In this document: piece by piece, positions 10,360 to 21,990 of the stretch
Numbering within the stretch: position 1 is the first letter of the stretch
How the letters are laid out: every line of letters begins with the position of its first letter
Assembly (NCBI RefSeq): GCF_041734735.1
Contig: NC_134910.1
Coordinates: forward strand, 13,802,257-13,866,256
Direction of reading: 5' to 3'
Length of the DNA stretch: 64,000 nt
Source of the DNA: Babylonia areolata
Taxonomy: Eukaryota; Mollusca; Gastropoda; Neogastropoda; Buccinidae
Made by a program: the position numbers and the translations under genes
The notes under the pieces: generated by a model
What the model was told of the DNA's origin: nothing
Databases searched by the model: none
Seen by the model: the letters and a program-made list of their open reading frames with translations, nothing else

Positions 10360-12003
10360 GTGAAAAACTTTTCCAGAACAAAGTTACCCCAACCAGCAAC
10401 ATATCAAGTTCTAGAACCTCTACTTTTGCTTTTACTGACCTTCTTAGGAGTAGGACTGCTCCTGAGCTCCACAGTGCCTCCCAGACACGAAATGCCCACA
10501 CAGCCTCAGAAATCCAAGAAGCACCCTCTCAGACAAAATCCGAAGAATCCAAGTTTCACAGTCTCCTGGTCAGAACGTGGTGTTGAATGTAATACTTGTG
10601 GCCAGCGGTTTCATCTTGCCTGCCAAAGCATACCATCTGACTCTGAGGAATATGGAAGACTGGGCGAAAGTGATGTTGTATGGAGATGTGTAGTGTGTGA
10701 CAATGCAAACTACAGCACAGTTGCCTTCGACCTGTTTGGACTTGATGCAGCAGCACCAAGTGCTATCCAGGGAGGAGACATCTCCTCTTTGCAAAGTCCC
10801 TCGGAAACGTCACTCTCATCGGCAGACTTTAAGCCCATCCACTCATCCACACCCTCCCGAGCTACCAGTCAAAACAAACAGTTTAACTGGCCTCTAAGAC
10901 TTCTGAACATCAACTTTCAGTGCAGTCGAGGCAAGAAAGCAGAACTACAGAATCTGATTGACAGTACAAAGCCTGATATTGTAATAGGCACCGAAACATG
11001 GCTCGATTCACATGTCTGTTCTAGTGAGCTCTTCCCTCCTCACTTCACCACCTTCAAGAAGGACAGGGATTGGCTTGGTGGGGGAGTACTGATAGCTGTG
11101 GCGGGTCATCTACCATGCCAAGAGGTGGAGGAGTTGTCAGTGGATGGATGTGAACTGCTCTGGGTGAAGATCAAGCTGAAAGGAAGAAAGCAACTCCTAG
11201 TAGCCGCCTACTATAGGCCCAAAACTAGTGACGCGATCAGCCTGTTGAAGTTTGAAACCTCCATCCAACAGGTCACATCTACAAACGCTACTGTCATCAT
11301 TGGAAGTGACTTCAATTTCCCTTCCTTTGATTGGCACACCAAGACGCTGAAAAGCCCAGCCAGATGTGTAGAAATCCACAACCAGTTTCTTGACCTGCTG
11401 AATGACGCTGGATACGAACAGCTCGTCACATTCCCCACAAGAGAAGAGAACATCCTAGACCTCTTCCTCACGAGCCATCCATCCCTAGTGCCGCGGATTG
11501 AGCCCCTCCCTGGACTCTCTGCCCATGATGTTGTCTACCTGGAGTTTAACACCAACCCAGCGTATCAACGCTCACCAAAACGCACAGTCCCCCAATTCTC
11601 CAAAGCGGGCTGGCCTTCACTGAAATCCTGTTCAACGGAACTCTTTGACACAGTGCTGGAAACCTTTGATACAAACAGTGATGCAGAACAACTGTGGCAT
11701 ACACTGAAAGAAGGTATCGCCTCCATGACAGAGAAGCATATCCCCAAGAAAACCATAGGCGGAAAAAACAACAAGCCCTGGGTAGACTATGCCACTCTGA
11801 GGATGATCCGACGACGGGACAGGCTGTACAGACAGTGGAAAAAGACCGGAAGCCAGGAAGTGCGTGCAGAACTGGAGAAGCTGAAGTGCAATGTCCAAAG
11901 AAACCTGTGCCGTTCTTACTGGAGATACACTGAGAACATGTTCAAAGACAGCACGAGTGAAAGACCAGTGACGAACAAGAAATTCTGGGCATACATTAAT
12001 TAA
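10360..12003 (+). CDS. LINE ORF2 N-terminal half: zinc finger and endonuclease
   Basis: A frame of about 547 residues. The zinc finger lies at about residues 75-120 and the endonuclease at about 175-390, with GTETWLD, GSDFNFPSFDW and LSAHDVVYLEF matching the catalytic blocks of the AP-endonuclease family. It ends early at FWAYIN; the expected continuation (IKAIRSEAANVAPLKENGRL) is in another frame directly after. The first 70 residues have no clear homology and the start is uncertain. Confidence 0.8.
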   Translation: MKNFSRTKLPQPATYQVLEPLLLLLLTFLGVGLLLSSTVPPRHEMPTQPQKSKKHPLRQNPKNPSFTVSWSERGVECNTCGQRFHLACQSIPSDSEEYGRLGESDVVWRCVVCDNANYSTVAFDLFGLDAAAPSAIQGGDISSLQSPSETSLSSADFKPIHSSTPSRATSQNKQFNWPLRLLNINFQCSRGKKAELQNLIDSTKPDIVIGTETWLDSHVCSSELFPPHFTTFKKDRDWLGGGVLIAVAGHLPCQEVEELSVDGCELLWVKIKLKGRKQLLVAAYYRPKTSDAISLLKFETSIQQVTSTNATVIIGSDFNFPSFDWHTKTLKSPARCVEIHNQFLDLLNDAGYEQLVTFPTREENILDLFLTSHPSLVPRIEPLPGLSAHDVVYLEFNTNPAYQRSPKRTVPQFSKAGWPSLKSCSTELFDTVLETFDTNSDAEQLWHTLKEGIASMTEKHIPKKTIGGKNNKPWVDYATLRMIRRRDRLYRQWKKTGSQEVRAELEKLKCNVQRNLCRSYWRYTENMFKDSTSERPVTNKKFWAYIN

Positions 12004-13695
12004 GGCAATACGTTCAGAGGCAGCAAATGTTGCCCCACTTAAGGAAAACGGCAGACTTGTCTCAGGTGCAAAAGAGCGAGCAGAAATGCTAAACAAGCAA
12101 TTTCACTCCGCCTTCAGTGCGAAAATCACCTGCAGCAAAGAGGAGTTCACCGACAGAACTGGTCTACCATCAGACCCCCAATCAGACTCTCCTACCTTAA
12201 GCGCCATAGAGATTTCAGGAGCAGGAGTTACCAAGCTCTTCAAGGACTTAACCCCAGCAAAGCTCCTGGCCCCGATGGCATCAGCCCGAGACTGCTACGT
12301 GAGCTTGCCGAAGAACTGGCTCCTGCCTTCACACTCCTGTACCAGTGCTCCCTCAACACCAGAGTAGTTCCGAGAGACTGGAGGATGGCCAACGTCACCC
12401 CAGTCTTCAAGGAAGGCGAGCACTACCGCCCAGAAAACTACCGCCCTGTTTCCCTGACCAGCATACCATGCAAAATAATGGAGCACATCATCACAAGCTC
12501 TGTTACGAACTTTGCAGAAAAGAATGGGATCATCACCGAAGCACAGTACGGATTCAGACGCCAGCGATCCTGTGAAAGCCAGCTCATTGGACTTGTAGAC
12601 GAGCTCTCAGCAAACCTTGAAGCCGGAAAACAGACAGACGCTCTCATCATGGACTTTTCCAAAGCGTTCGACAAAGTCTGCCACTCCCTCCTGCTCCACA
12701 AGATCCACTCCATTGGCATCACAGAGAAAGTATACACCTGGACCAGGAAGTTCCTATCAGACAGACAGCAGTCTGTAGTGGTGGATGGAGCCACTTTCAG
12801 TCCTGTTCCTGTAGAATCTGGAGTTCCCCAAGGCTCTGTTCTTGGGCCTTGCCTGTTCCTGCTCTACATCAACGACATGCCGACTGGACTGTCTTCCACT
12901 GCTCGTCTCTTTGCTGATGATACCCTGTGCCACAAAACCATCTCCTCCACCAGCGACCAGCAAGCCCTACAAAAGGATCTGGATTGCCTTGCAGAATGGG
13001 AGCAGAAGTGGCTTATGAGCTTCCATCCAGACAAATGTCAGACACTGCGAATGAGCCGGAAGAGAGACCCCCTACCATCAGAGTACACCTTTCGTGGCCA
13101 CACCCTTGATGTAGTCAGCAAATCAAAATACCTCGGCATCACCATCACTTCTGACCTTATATGGACCTCCCACATCTCCAGTGTCTCCAACCGAGCCAAC
13201 AAGACCTTAGGCCTACTGAGACGGAACCTGAAAGTAGGCTCCCAGCGCATCAAACAGCAAGCCTACCAAACACTGGTCCGCCCAACCCTGGAGTATACCA
13301 GCTCTGTGTGGGACCCATATACAGAGAAGGACATTAAGAAACTTGAGGCAGTACAACGCCGGGCTGCTCGCTGGGTGACCCATCGACACAGGAAAACATC
13401 CAGTGTGCAAGACATGATGGAGACTCTTCAGTGGTCCCCCCTCAAAGAGCGAAGGAGAAAGGCAAGACTGGTTAACTTTTATAAGTTCCACAGCGGCAGT
13501 CTTATCATCAACACATGCCACAAGCCCTCTCAAAATCCTTCAGCATCCACGGGGACCCGAGGATCGCACCCAGCAGCGTACCATCTCTCCAATTGCAGGA
13601 CGCTGTACAGACAAAAATCTTTCTTTCCCAGAACCATAACCAACTGGAACAGCCTTCCTGCTGAGATTGCCCTCAGCCCAACCCTGGAAGGCTGA
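12004..13695 (+). CDS. LINE ORF2 C-terminal half: reverse transcriptase
   Basis: From 12385 one frame of about 436 residues carries the fingers-palm motifs, including FADDT and the GVPQGSVLGP block, and ends in SLPAEIALSPTLEG with a TGA. Between 12004 and 12385 the upstream RT region (NPSKAPGPDGISPRLLRELA) is readable but lies in two frames. This is a broken retroelement gene. Confidence 0.8.
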
Positions 13696-13983
13696 ATCCC
13701 GAATCTGATCACCTCCCCCCCACACCCCCATACCTCCCCCCTCCCCTCCCATCCCCTGGCCCAGCAACCTCTGCCTAAGGAAACCTCAGAAACACGCAAA
13801 CCCCCCTTATAGTCTACAGAATCTTCACAATGATGAAGGCGGTAGTCAAGGGAAAGAAGAAGAAGACGAAATCCACTGAAAATGGGTTACAACATAATTA
13901 TACCAATAGTAATATCGTTTCATACATGCACAAAAATGGCCGGTGAAATTGGTTCCTGAATTCGGGATGCTAAAATAGGACTT

Positions 13984-14011
13984 CACACACACACACACAC
14001 ACACACACACA
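13984..14011. repeat. (CA)n microsatellite
   Basis: A run of about 14 CA units just upstream of gene A. A (CA)n run also lies just upstream of exon 1 in the paralogous minus-strand gene. Confidence 0.9.
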
Positions 14012-14048
14012 TGAGCACAACTGAACGCACACACCGGGAAGAGGGAGC

Positions 14049-14287
14049 TTGTCGGTTCGCTTGTGGTTGCCACGTGCACGACATGAAATTCACGTGCAGT
14101 GCAGGAGGCAAGTGATCACACACACGCGTGCGCGTGCACATGCAGAGAATGCCGATTCACCTAAGTTGATTCACATGAACGACAAGAAATTCACGTGCAG
14201 CGTGAGAGATCGTTCTAGTCAAATTTTAACGTCAGCGAATCTGCCGGCGCTGGGCTGACAGTTCCGCTCGTCACATCAGCAGACGAC
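14049..14287 (+). promoter_or_regulatory. Gene A promoter-proximal region and 5' UTR (exon 1)
   Basis: The segment from about 14160 through the exon 1 donor aligns with the reverse complement of about 55258-55380 in front of gene D (shared gaaattcacgtg.agcgt...cagcagac.gcatg). The motif gaaattcacgtgcag occurs twice here (14088 and 14187). Conservation across the paralogues supports this as the real first exon and proximal promoter. No TATA box is obvious and the transcription start is unknown. Confidence 0.5.
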
Positions 14288-14293
14288 ATGAAG
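14288..14293 (+). CDS. Gene A coding exon 1 (Met-Lys)
   Basis: ATG AAG directly before the donor gtgagtac. The paralogous gene D has ATG CAG before gtgagtgc at the equivalent place. The exon contributes only two codons, with the hydrophobic signal core in exon 2. Confidence 0.6.
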
Positions 14294-17200
14294 GTGAGTA
14301 CATCGTGTGGTGATGATTTTCTGTCTCTGTTAGTGTTACCGTACTTCGAAATTCATCATCCAAGGAGTATCATTTTTCATTTAAACTAACTTAATGATAT
14401 AGCATTCTAACTTCTAAGGAATATGTTTGAATGCCTAAATTCTGGCAGTTTTTGTGCATGTATCGGTGAAACGATATTATGATTAGATGTTGTGACCCAT
14501 TTTCAGTGGATTTCGACTTTTATTTTGTACGTTATTTTACTCAAATTTTTATGTGGATTCTGGGTCGCTAAACTAACGTAGTCGGTCCCACAAACTATGA
14601 AAATGTAACCAATAGCTGCAACGATTTAGGGCTGACGCTAAAATAGGACTTGACCAAACTTAAAAACTTGATGATAAAAGAAACATCTGTTGAAGTAAAA
14701 CTGAGTAGTAGAATAAAATAGTATGGGGAAACTTCGCGGATGGGTCTTCACCGGCACTGGTTTGCGTTCACTCTTTTCAGTGGTCTGTTTAAAAAGAAAC
14801 AAAACTTGATGATAAAAGAAACATCTGAAGTAAAACTGAGTAGTGGAATAGTAAGGGAAACTTCGCGGATAGGTCTTCACCGGCACTGGTTTGCGTTCAC
14901 TCTTTCCAGTCGTCTGTTTAAAAAAAAGAAAAAAAGAAGAAAATAACGGTGTTAAATATGCGTGAGTTTCGTCTTAAGATAAAAAAAAAAAAGCTTTGTT
15001 GTATTTTGCATCCAGCGGAAGAATGTGTAGAAATGGAAAGAAAGAAAGAAAATAGGCAATATCCACATTTCTTCCCCTGTGTTCTTTCCACTCAGTTTCG
15101 TTCCGAACACGGAAAATTGTAAATCTGCTAAATCATAATTATAACAATTAAGCCGTTTCAGTTTCAGTAGCTCAAGGAGGCGTCACTGCGCTCGGACACA
15201 TCCATATACGCTACACCACATCTGCCAAGCAGATGCCTGACCAGCAGCGTAACCCAACGCGCTTAGTCAGGCCTTGAGGGGGAAAAAAGTGAATAAATAA
15301 TAAGCTTATACAAATTAATAACTATAATGTTAAAACAAGAAAAGAAAAAAAAGGTAGTAGTAATAATAATAAAAATAAATTAACAATAATAAATAAATAA
15401 ATAAATAAATAACAATGATGATAAATAAGCAAATAGATGTAACAATAACTATAGATGTAACAAGATCTATAACAATTAAGGCTAATATATACTCTACATT
15501 TCTTCCTCTATCAGATAACGTAAAGGTCAAAGAGCGGTTCGAGAGGAAGAAATGTATAGTATTCTGGCAATGTTATTAACCAGTTTAAACTATTTTCTGT
15601 TATCGTACTAGTAAGCACTGACACCGGAATTTATGACATCAGTTTTCACTGGTAGCTTGGAAACCGTACCGCGAAGGTTGCTTTTTATACAGGCTAATTT
15701 TGGATGCTTATATTCAGTGTGTTTCTTCCCAGCATTATTTTATGGTCTCAAGAACAGACACTGGTCTCATTTCTAGGGAATTCTAGCTTTTCAGAGTTGA
15801 TGTTCACTGTTCCGAGTTGCAACCCTTGATCCCTCGCCTCCCAACCCCATAGCCCCCCCCCCCCCCCCCCCGCCCCCTCCTTTTTTTTTTCTTTCTATTT
15901 TTAAATGCCGTGGACGAAGGGCCTAGTGGGTACCCGTTAAGTCTAAAAAAAACAATCGTTTTTTTTCTCCCCACGAGGTGCGAAATGCCGTAAAGAGATA
16001 AACCTGCCGCAAGACAGTCTTATTGTAATTTATTTGGTTTTGAAGGAATAATTATAACCTGCTTTGCAAGAAGAAAAACACCAAACAGGAACTGATAAAA
16101 ACCAATAAAAATGTATGAAAACGAAACAGAGTGCGAGAAAAAGCGATAAACCTAAATATGAACGACCCAATGGTTTTAAAATACTCGTGCAGTGTTTGAC
16201 TGAGGACATGCGCGTGCACACGAACACCATGAATTTGTATGTTGACATGCTTTTTTTTAAAGAATAAACATCTCGCTAATTGGAATAAATGAAGCAAGAT
16301 GGGCGGCTAATTTATCCACACTTCAGTTCTGTTCTCCCGGCGACCACTCCCAATATTAAGTTGACCTGGTCCGCACGTGGGGTGAACCATAGACACTGAT
16401 CACACACACCTTCCGTTTTGAGGGGAAACATTGTGGATATTGCCGGAGGGGCAGCATTCTGGGATCTTGCAATATTGGCACTGACGGAAACATCGGTAGC
16501 GCTGAAGAAAACACGGCAATTAGGACCTCATATTCCGCATGACTCGTCAGTCCGCGACTATTATCGATCACGAAGCTTGTTGCTTTTGTCTCGGATCAGA
16601 TATATGCGGGCGTGTATATGAAGATTGTTAAACACGGTTGAATTGATTTTGCACATATTAGTCAGCAACGTATACTGATGCCTTACTTGTACAGAAACAC
16701 CCTTTTTCTTTTACTATTATTTTTCCTCTTTATCCTCCATTTTATTCTTTCTACTTGTTTCCTTTTTTGCAATTTTTTTTTTTAAATTGTGAAGGCATGG
16801 TGAAAAACTTGTAGCTTATCCTTTTACCCTCAATAAAACATTCCAGTTTGAACTGCGAGTTCGAGTTTTCTCTTTCACTCTCTCTGTGCTCTCTCGCCCT
16901 CTTTACATCTGCCCCACTCGATCATTCTCTCACGCCAACCGTAGTTAACCATAGTTGGAAAAAAAAAACCCCAAAAAACCTATATCGTTTTGTTTTTTTG
17001 TTGGTTATATTTTCCCCACTACTCACTTCGCAATACAAGCATTGCAGCTAGTACTTATCCCACACTGTTTCACCAAGCATTGTTGGTGTGAATTTTACTT
17101 TTCTTTGTTCTTCGATCGGCTAAGATATTGCGTCCTTTGTCTGCGGATGGTACATGCAGTTACAAAGACGCCAGATACCTAACCCCGTAACTGTGGAAAC

Positions 17201-20200
17201 ACTCATTTATAGAGTACACTTCGGGAGGGGTGCGTGGCTGTTACGAAGGGCAAGTCGGTGTGGGTGATTAACTCTAAAACCACGGGCATGTAATGAAATC
17301 GGATTGGAAACTTTTATTCAAGAAAATTGAGTATGCTCAATTCATTGAAGAAAATTAGGCGTGTTTAATCACTGGACAACACATATTAGCAGTTCAGTAT
17401 ATGCTGCGGGTTCTGTTGGATTATGGATGGTTTGTTCATGTATGTCACTTTGTGCATGATGTCCAATTTTAAGTTGATCTCGTTTGATTCTGTGTGAAGG
17501 AAATGACACGTTTTGGTTTTGTCATCGGCCTTTTCTCTGCTAAATCAACTTTTGGATTGATTCTGTTTGTGCAGATGTGGGTGGTTATGCTGGCTGTTTT
17601 CACAGCCACGGTACAGGCATACAGAGATCGCCTTTCCGACTCCGGCGGCCCTAATTCTGAGTATGCCTCTACTCGCTGGCGCAACCAGAATGACAACTCC
17701 CACTTCCTGCAGTCTCTACGTCATCAGTTCCCTGACCACCCCCATCTCCACCCGTCTTCACTATCTGAACAGAACCCTTACAATGTCCAGCGTCAGCTTC
17801 ACGAACTTGGAGCAGGTCACCTGGCGTATGATATACCTGTGTTAAAACATCACACTGGCTCCTCCAACGAACGTTCCGACGGTCACCCCAGCCTTTCTGT
17901 TTATTCTAAAAGCAGCGGTACTCCCAGAGGCCAGTCTGACCATGACAGTGTGTTCGGCGAACAGTCCTACGGCACGTCTTCATACAGTGACCAGTCTTAC
18001 GGGAGCCGTTCATCTGATGGCGACCATTCCGAACACATTGACAGATCTCACAGAGACACAATGGCTGAGGGTTCCGGGGCTTCCAAGCTTAACAAACTTT
18101 CAAGTCAGCCTGGATCTGGTTCAGCCACAAAGCGTGGGCCATGGGGTCCCGTCCACACATTGCCTGACAGTAGCTCAAGACTGCGCAGCCTCTACAGGCT
18201 GCTTGACAATCTGAGACACGGAAGTACAGAGCAAGGCACCAAGGGTTCTAGCAGCTTACAGCAGGGTGGGGCTGAAAACTTCAAACATCAGGTCAGTAAA
18301 AAATATCATGGACAGTTTCTACACAATCCTGTGGAACCAGACCTTGGTAAAGCCTTGTCAGGAGGACGTTTGCAGAAAGACGGTAACGGCATGAAACAGG
18401 ACATGTCAGGGGAGATCGAAACTGAGCGCAGATTGAAAGTGGATCAGCCGATCTACTTAATGAAGGAAGATGGGCTGTATGATCTACTTGGAAATGACCT
18501 GTCGCAGAACTTCCAGGGCAGGGGCAGAGGACCCACGGACACGAACCAGTCAGGCAAAGTACTTCAGAGAAGCCATTCAGGACAGGAACACTCCAACTCT
18601 AACGTCGGGCGAGGGGGGCAAAACGATAACCATTTCAGAAACGAGGAAGAATCCCACACCAGCAAAACGCACCCAGAAAGCGACACCGAAATCCTCGGTG
18701 GAAAAAACCAGGACAAACTCGGTGAAGATGTCGGCAAAAAGCGTGCAGCTGAAGTGACTGAAAACCGTGGCAAAAGGAATCACTCGGGAGACAAAGACAA
18801 CGTTGAGGGTGAAACACTCACACAAAGCGAAAGCGAACTGGAAAACATGGACAGAAACTACCCCCAGTACAGAAACCCTACGGCTGAAATGATCAACTTA
18901 AAAGACCGGTTTGCCTGGCCTGACAGTGAGAATAACTCGAGCGATGACATGATTAGTGAACAAAATAATCTGAGAAAACGTGACTCGGACACACCTGATG
19001 CAGCTGAAGATGAAGACAGCTCGGAATCCAGTCCTGACTTTCCGCGAGACATGACTGTCTTTCTGTTAAGGTTCAGCGAATGGCTGGATGATATGGAACA
19101 TGAGGGTTCTGCTGGCGGAAACAGCTCAGACAATGAAACTGTGTCCAGAGTTGACCGGGATTATCGGGAGGAAGACGGCAAAATAGGACTAAATGATACA
19201 GTTGACAATGTTGGGTCCCAGAATAAAAGCGACACTCGTGATGGCAGACCTCGGGCCCAAGATGGCACCGTTGGTAATGAAACCCGTGGACGTAACGACA
19301 CAGCTGTTAACTCGGAAGGGAAAGTCTCTGACCAGATTGCTAACGGGACCTCTGTCGAACTTGATGATGCAGCCTCAGACCTCGATGATAAAACTTCTGA
19401 CCAACTTGATGTCAAAGCCACTGACCAACTATTTCCTAGCCAAGAAGCCGGTAGTAACAAACACTCCCATTCTAGAGTCTACCCCAAGGCCTCTCACGAA
19501 GTGCAAAGAAAAGGAATCAACCTTGATCCCCTCAAGCCAGTCGATAGAAAACGTGGGTCCGTGGACACAGAAGCTGAAGGAGATACCGAGCTCTTTGATC
19601 GAGTGATCAGTCCCACACTGGCCAGCGCCGCTGAGCCTGGAGACGGACACCTCATGGGTCGAGCGGCTCCCCCAGTTCCTCAAATCAGTTTCCCGATTCC
19701 AGTGAGCAAGTACGAGTGTCCGGAAGGGTCGTTCCTGTCCGACATCCGGTCGTGGATGGATGTTGACATGTGGGTGTACACGAACCTCGGTGTTCGGAAC
19801 TTCCTGTTCTCCTGTCGGAACCTTTCGTCGTGCATGCAGGTGGATCACGTGAATTGTTCGTGGGCAGGTGAGTTCTGGGACTGGTGTATTTGTCTTCGTG
19901 ACTCTGTGTGTGTGTGTGTGTGTACGCCATGTCTACGCTGTGTGTGTGTGTGTGTGTGTGTACGCCATGCCGGTGTCTGCGCTGTGTGTGTGTACGCTAT
20001 ATATTCTACTCCAGCTCTGTGTGTGTGTGTGATAGCTGTGTGCTTGTTCCCATTTGGATACTGTGCCATCTTTCCATACCGCTCATTGTCTGTCACTATG
20101 CACCGTTTCATATCCCAAATGTTTCTTGGAAAACTGAACCTGTCGGGTTGTTTTTTTTCCAGGGTAACAACTTACGTGTTTTGCCTGCTGCCGGTACGTA

Positions 20201-21944
20201 ACTTGCATTACTTTTAGCCAGGAATTTCGTACTGAAAGTGTATGAAGTTTCAAGCAGCTGCATTTTGCTGTTCCTTGAAGCTTTAAAAAAAATTTATCAA
20301 GGTTTTAGCATAGCTTTGAATGTTTGCATCTGTAACGATTTTTATTCCTGTACATTGATCACACAAATGTATTAAATGCGATTAGCGCCGCAGGGTACAC
20401 GCATATTTAAATGTACATTTGTTTTCGGCCGGCTTATATTTCATCTGCTAATGCCTGAACTCCCTCCGTGTATATACGCACGCAGATCAGACATACGCGG
20501 TAAAGATCCTGTAATCCATGTCAGCGTTCAGTGGGTTATGGAAACAAGAACATACCTAGCATGCACCCCCCCCCCCCCTCCCCCGAAAACGGAGTACGGC
20601 AGCATACATGGCGGGGTAAGAACGGTCATACACGTAAAAGCCCACTCGTGTAGACGTGGGAGTTGCAGTCCACGAAGGAAGTTTCGGCTTTTTGCATTCC
20701 AAAAGGAGAAAGGAAATCCAGTTTCTACAAGAACAATGACCGCTGAATGGTAGTCTCGACGAGGGGGTGGGGAAAAGCTGTGTAAGCGTTAATACCTTTG
20801 ACCATTAATTGCATACAGTGAGCGAGCGTAATGAGATGCAGTTACTATTGATGTCATTGACTTAAGCTTTCCTTAGTGCTGGTGACGAAAATCGGTACCA
20901 TGAACTGAACTTAATTTTTGAATAAACACCATTGATAGTTTGATATGACATGTTTTCTTCAACTGCATTGCTAGCCACTGTTTTCAAGGCCTATAAAACG
21001 TGGATGGATTTGCTCGGAGTTGCAGAGCTAAAAACAGACACCAACAGTCTCCGCCGTGTTACGGGAGAAGCCACTGAGTAGGTGACTTGGAATATTTAGT
21101 TTACCATTTTGAGGTGGAGATGACATGGCGCTGTCTGAATACCTGTGTCTGACGTTTCTCTGCCGCAGGTGAGAGGCGGGGCCACCAAAACACCAGCTTC
21201 AGCTGCCATGGACCTTCCGTCATCAGCGGCTGGCAGATGTCCACACATCCCGACCCCATGGAAACGGGCTACGAGATGGCTTTCCGCTGCTGCCCCATCC
21301 TGAGTGCCCCATGTAACGACATGCACCCCGTTCCGTCCCGCATACCCCCTTCCTCTCTCTTAACTCACTCAGTACGGCCAGTCCTCTCTTCTCCTCTACA
21401 CAGACCCCTCGGATGTCCAGTGGGTGTCTCAATGACCCAACCTTTAGCTTCCGTCGTCAGAATTGTATTCTTTGTCAACATTCACCTCGTCAGTATAAGA
21501 GCCTTCCACTTGCAATATTTTGATGATGGTAACTGGGATGAAACGCTGTTAACGTCGTCTCTTTCGCCGTTCGTATGGAGAGAGTTAAACACAAGCACGC
21601 CCGCGCACGCACGCACGCACTCTCCTCACTTCGACCAACTGAGAAAAGTGCACTTCGGATGTTCGGTTTAATTAACAGATGTATTGTGTTGCCCGAAAAA
21701 TATGCTGAAGTTTTTTTTTCACTTGTCAATACCTGTTTGGATAATTTCAGTCGAGAAAATTGCTGTGATTACGCTTTCAGCTAAGTTGGGTTTGGTGTTG
21801 GATGAACAGCTTAGTGCTTGTGTGCCACAAAATTTGAAAGGAAATTTAATCCGTTTGCCCTGTTTGGTGTGTGGTAATACAGTAATGTATCATGTTAGAT
21901 CACAGCTTGTTTTACAGTGTCAAACGAAACCAGTAACCCCCAGC

Positions 21945-21990
<46 letters not shown>

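Larger units (their letters stand above)
10200..13870 (+). mobile_element. Non-LTR retrotransposon (LINE, CR1/jockey-like) with zinc finger, nearly full length
   Basis: The plus strand encodes in order: a PHD-like zinc finger (CNTCGQRFHLACQS then WRCVVCDNAN), an endonuclease (LRLLNINFQCSRGKKAELQN, GTETWLDSHV, GSDFNFPSFDWH, GLSAHDVVYLEF), a linker, and a reverse transcriptase (ENYRPVSLTSIPCKIMEH, DFSKAFDKVCHSLL, ESGVPQGSVLGPCLF, RLFADDTLCH) with the usual C-terminal tail. The ORF2 frame is interrupted twice, by single small shifts near 12000 and 12250. The rest reads well, so the insertion is fairly young. A C-rich 3' UTR follows and ends near 13870. Its 5' end abuts the truncated 5' end of the minus-strand LINE, giving a head-to-head pair. 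Limits at both ends are approximate. Confidence 0.85.
14294..17574 (+). other. Gene A intron 1
   Basis: Contains a two-copy tandem repeat (14663-14926), a SINE fragment (15157-15280), a C-tract (15856-15875) and AT-rich sequence. The last 350 bases (about 17210-17574) align with the corresponding end of gene D intron 1 (reverse complement of about 51723-52030), which supports common descent. A less AT-rich block at 16300-16600 has no recognised content. Confidence 0.6.

Noticed and set aside
17494-17574. In-frame Met upstream of gene A exon 2 giving a longer N terminus
   Set aside because: The segment matches the end of intron 1 in the paralogue and finishes in a good acceptor (tgtttgtgcag). 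The exon 1 ATG with a two-codon exon is conserved in gene D and gives a cleaner signal peptide.
19868-20217. Open frame continuing past exon 2 of gene A (Cys/Val-rich)
   Set aside because: It is produced by GT repeats after the donor gtgagttc; the homologous exon in gene D ends at the same place and the DERM domain continues in the next exon.
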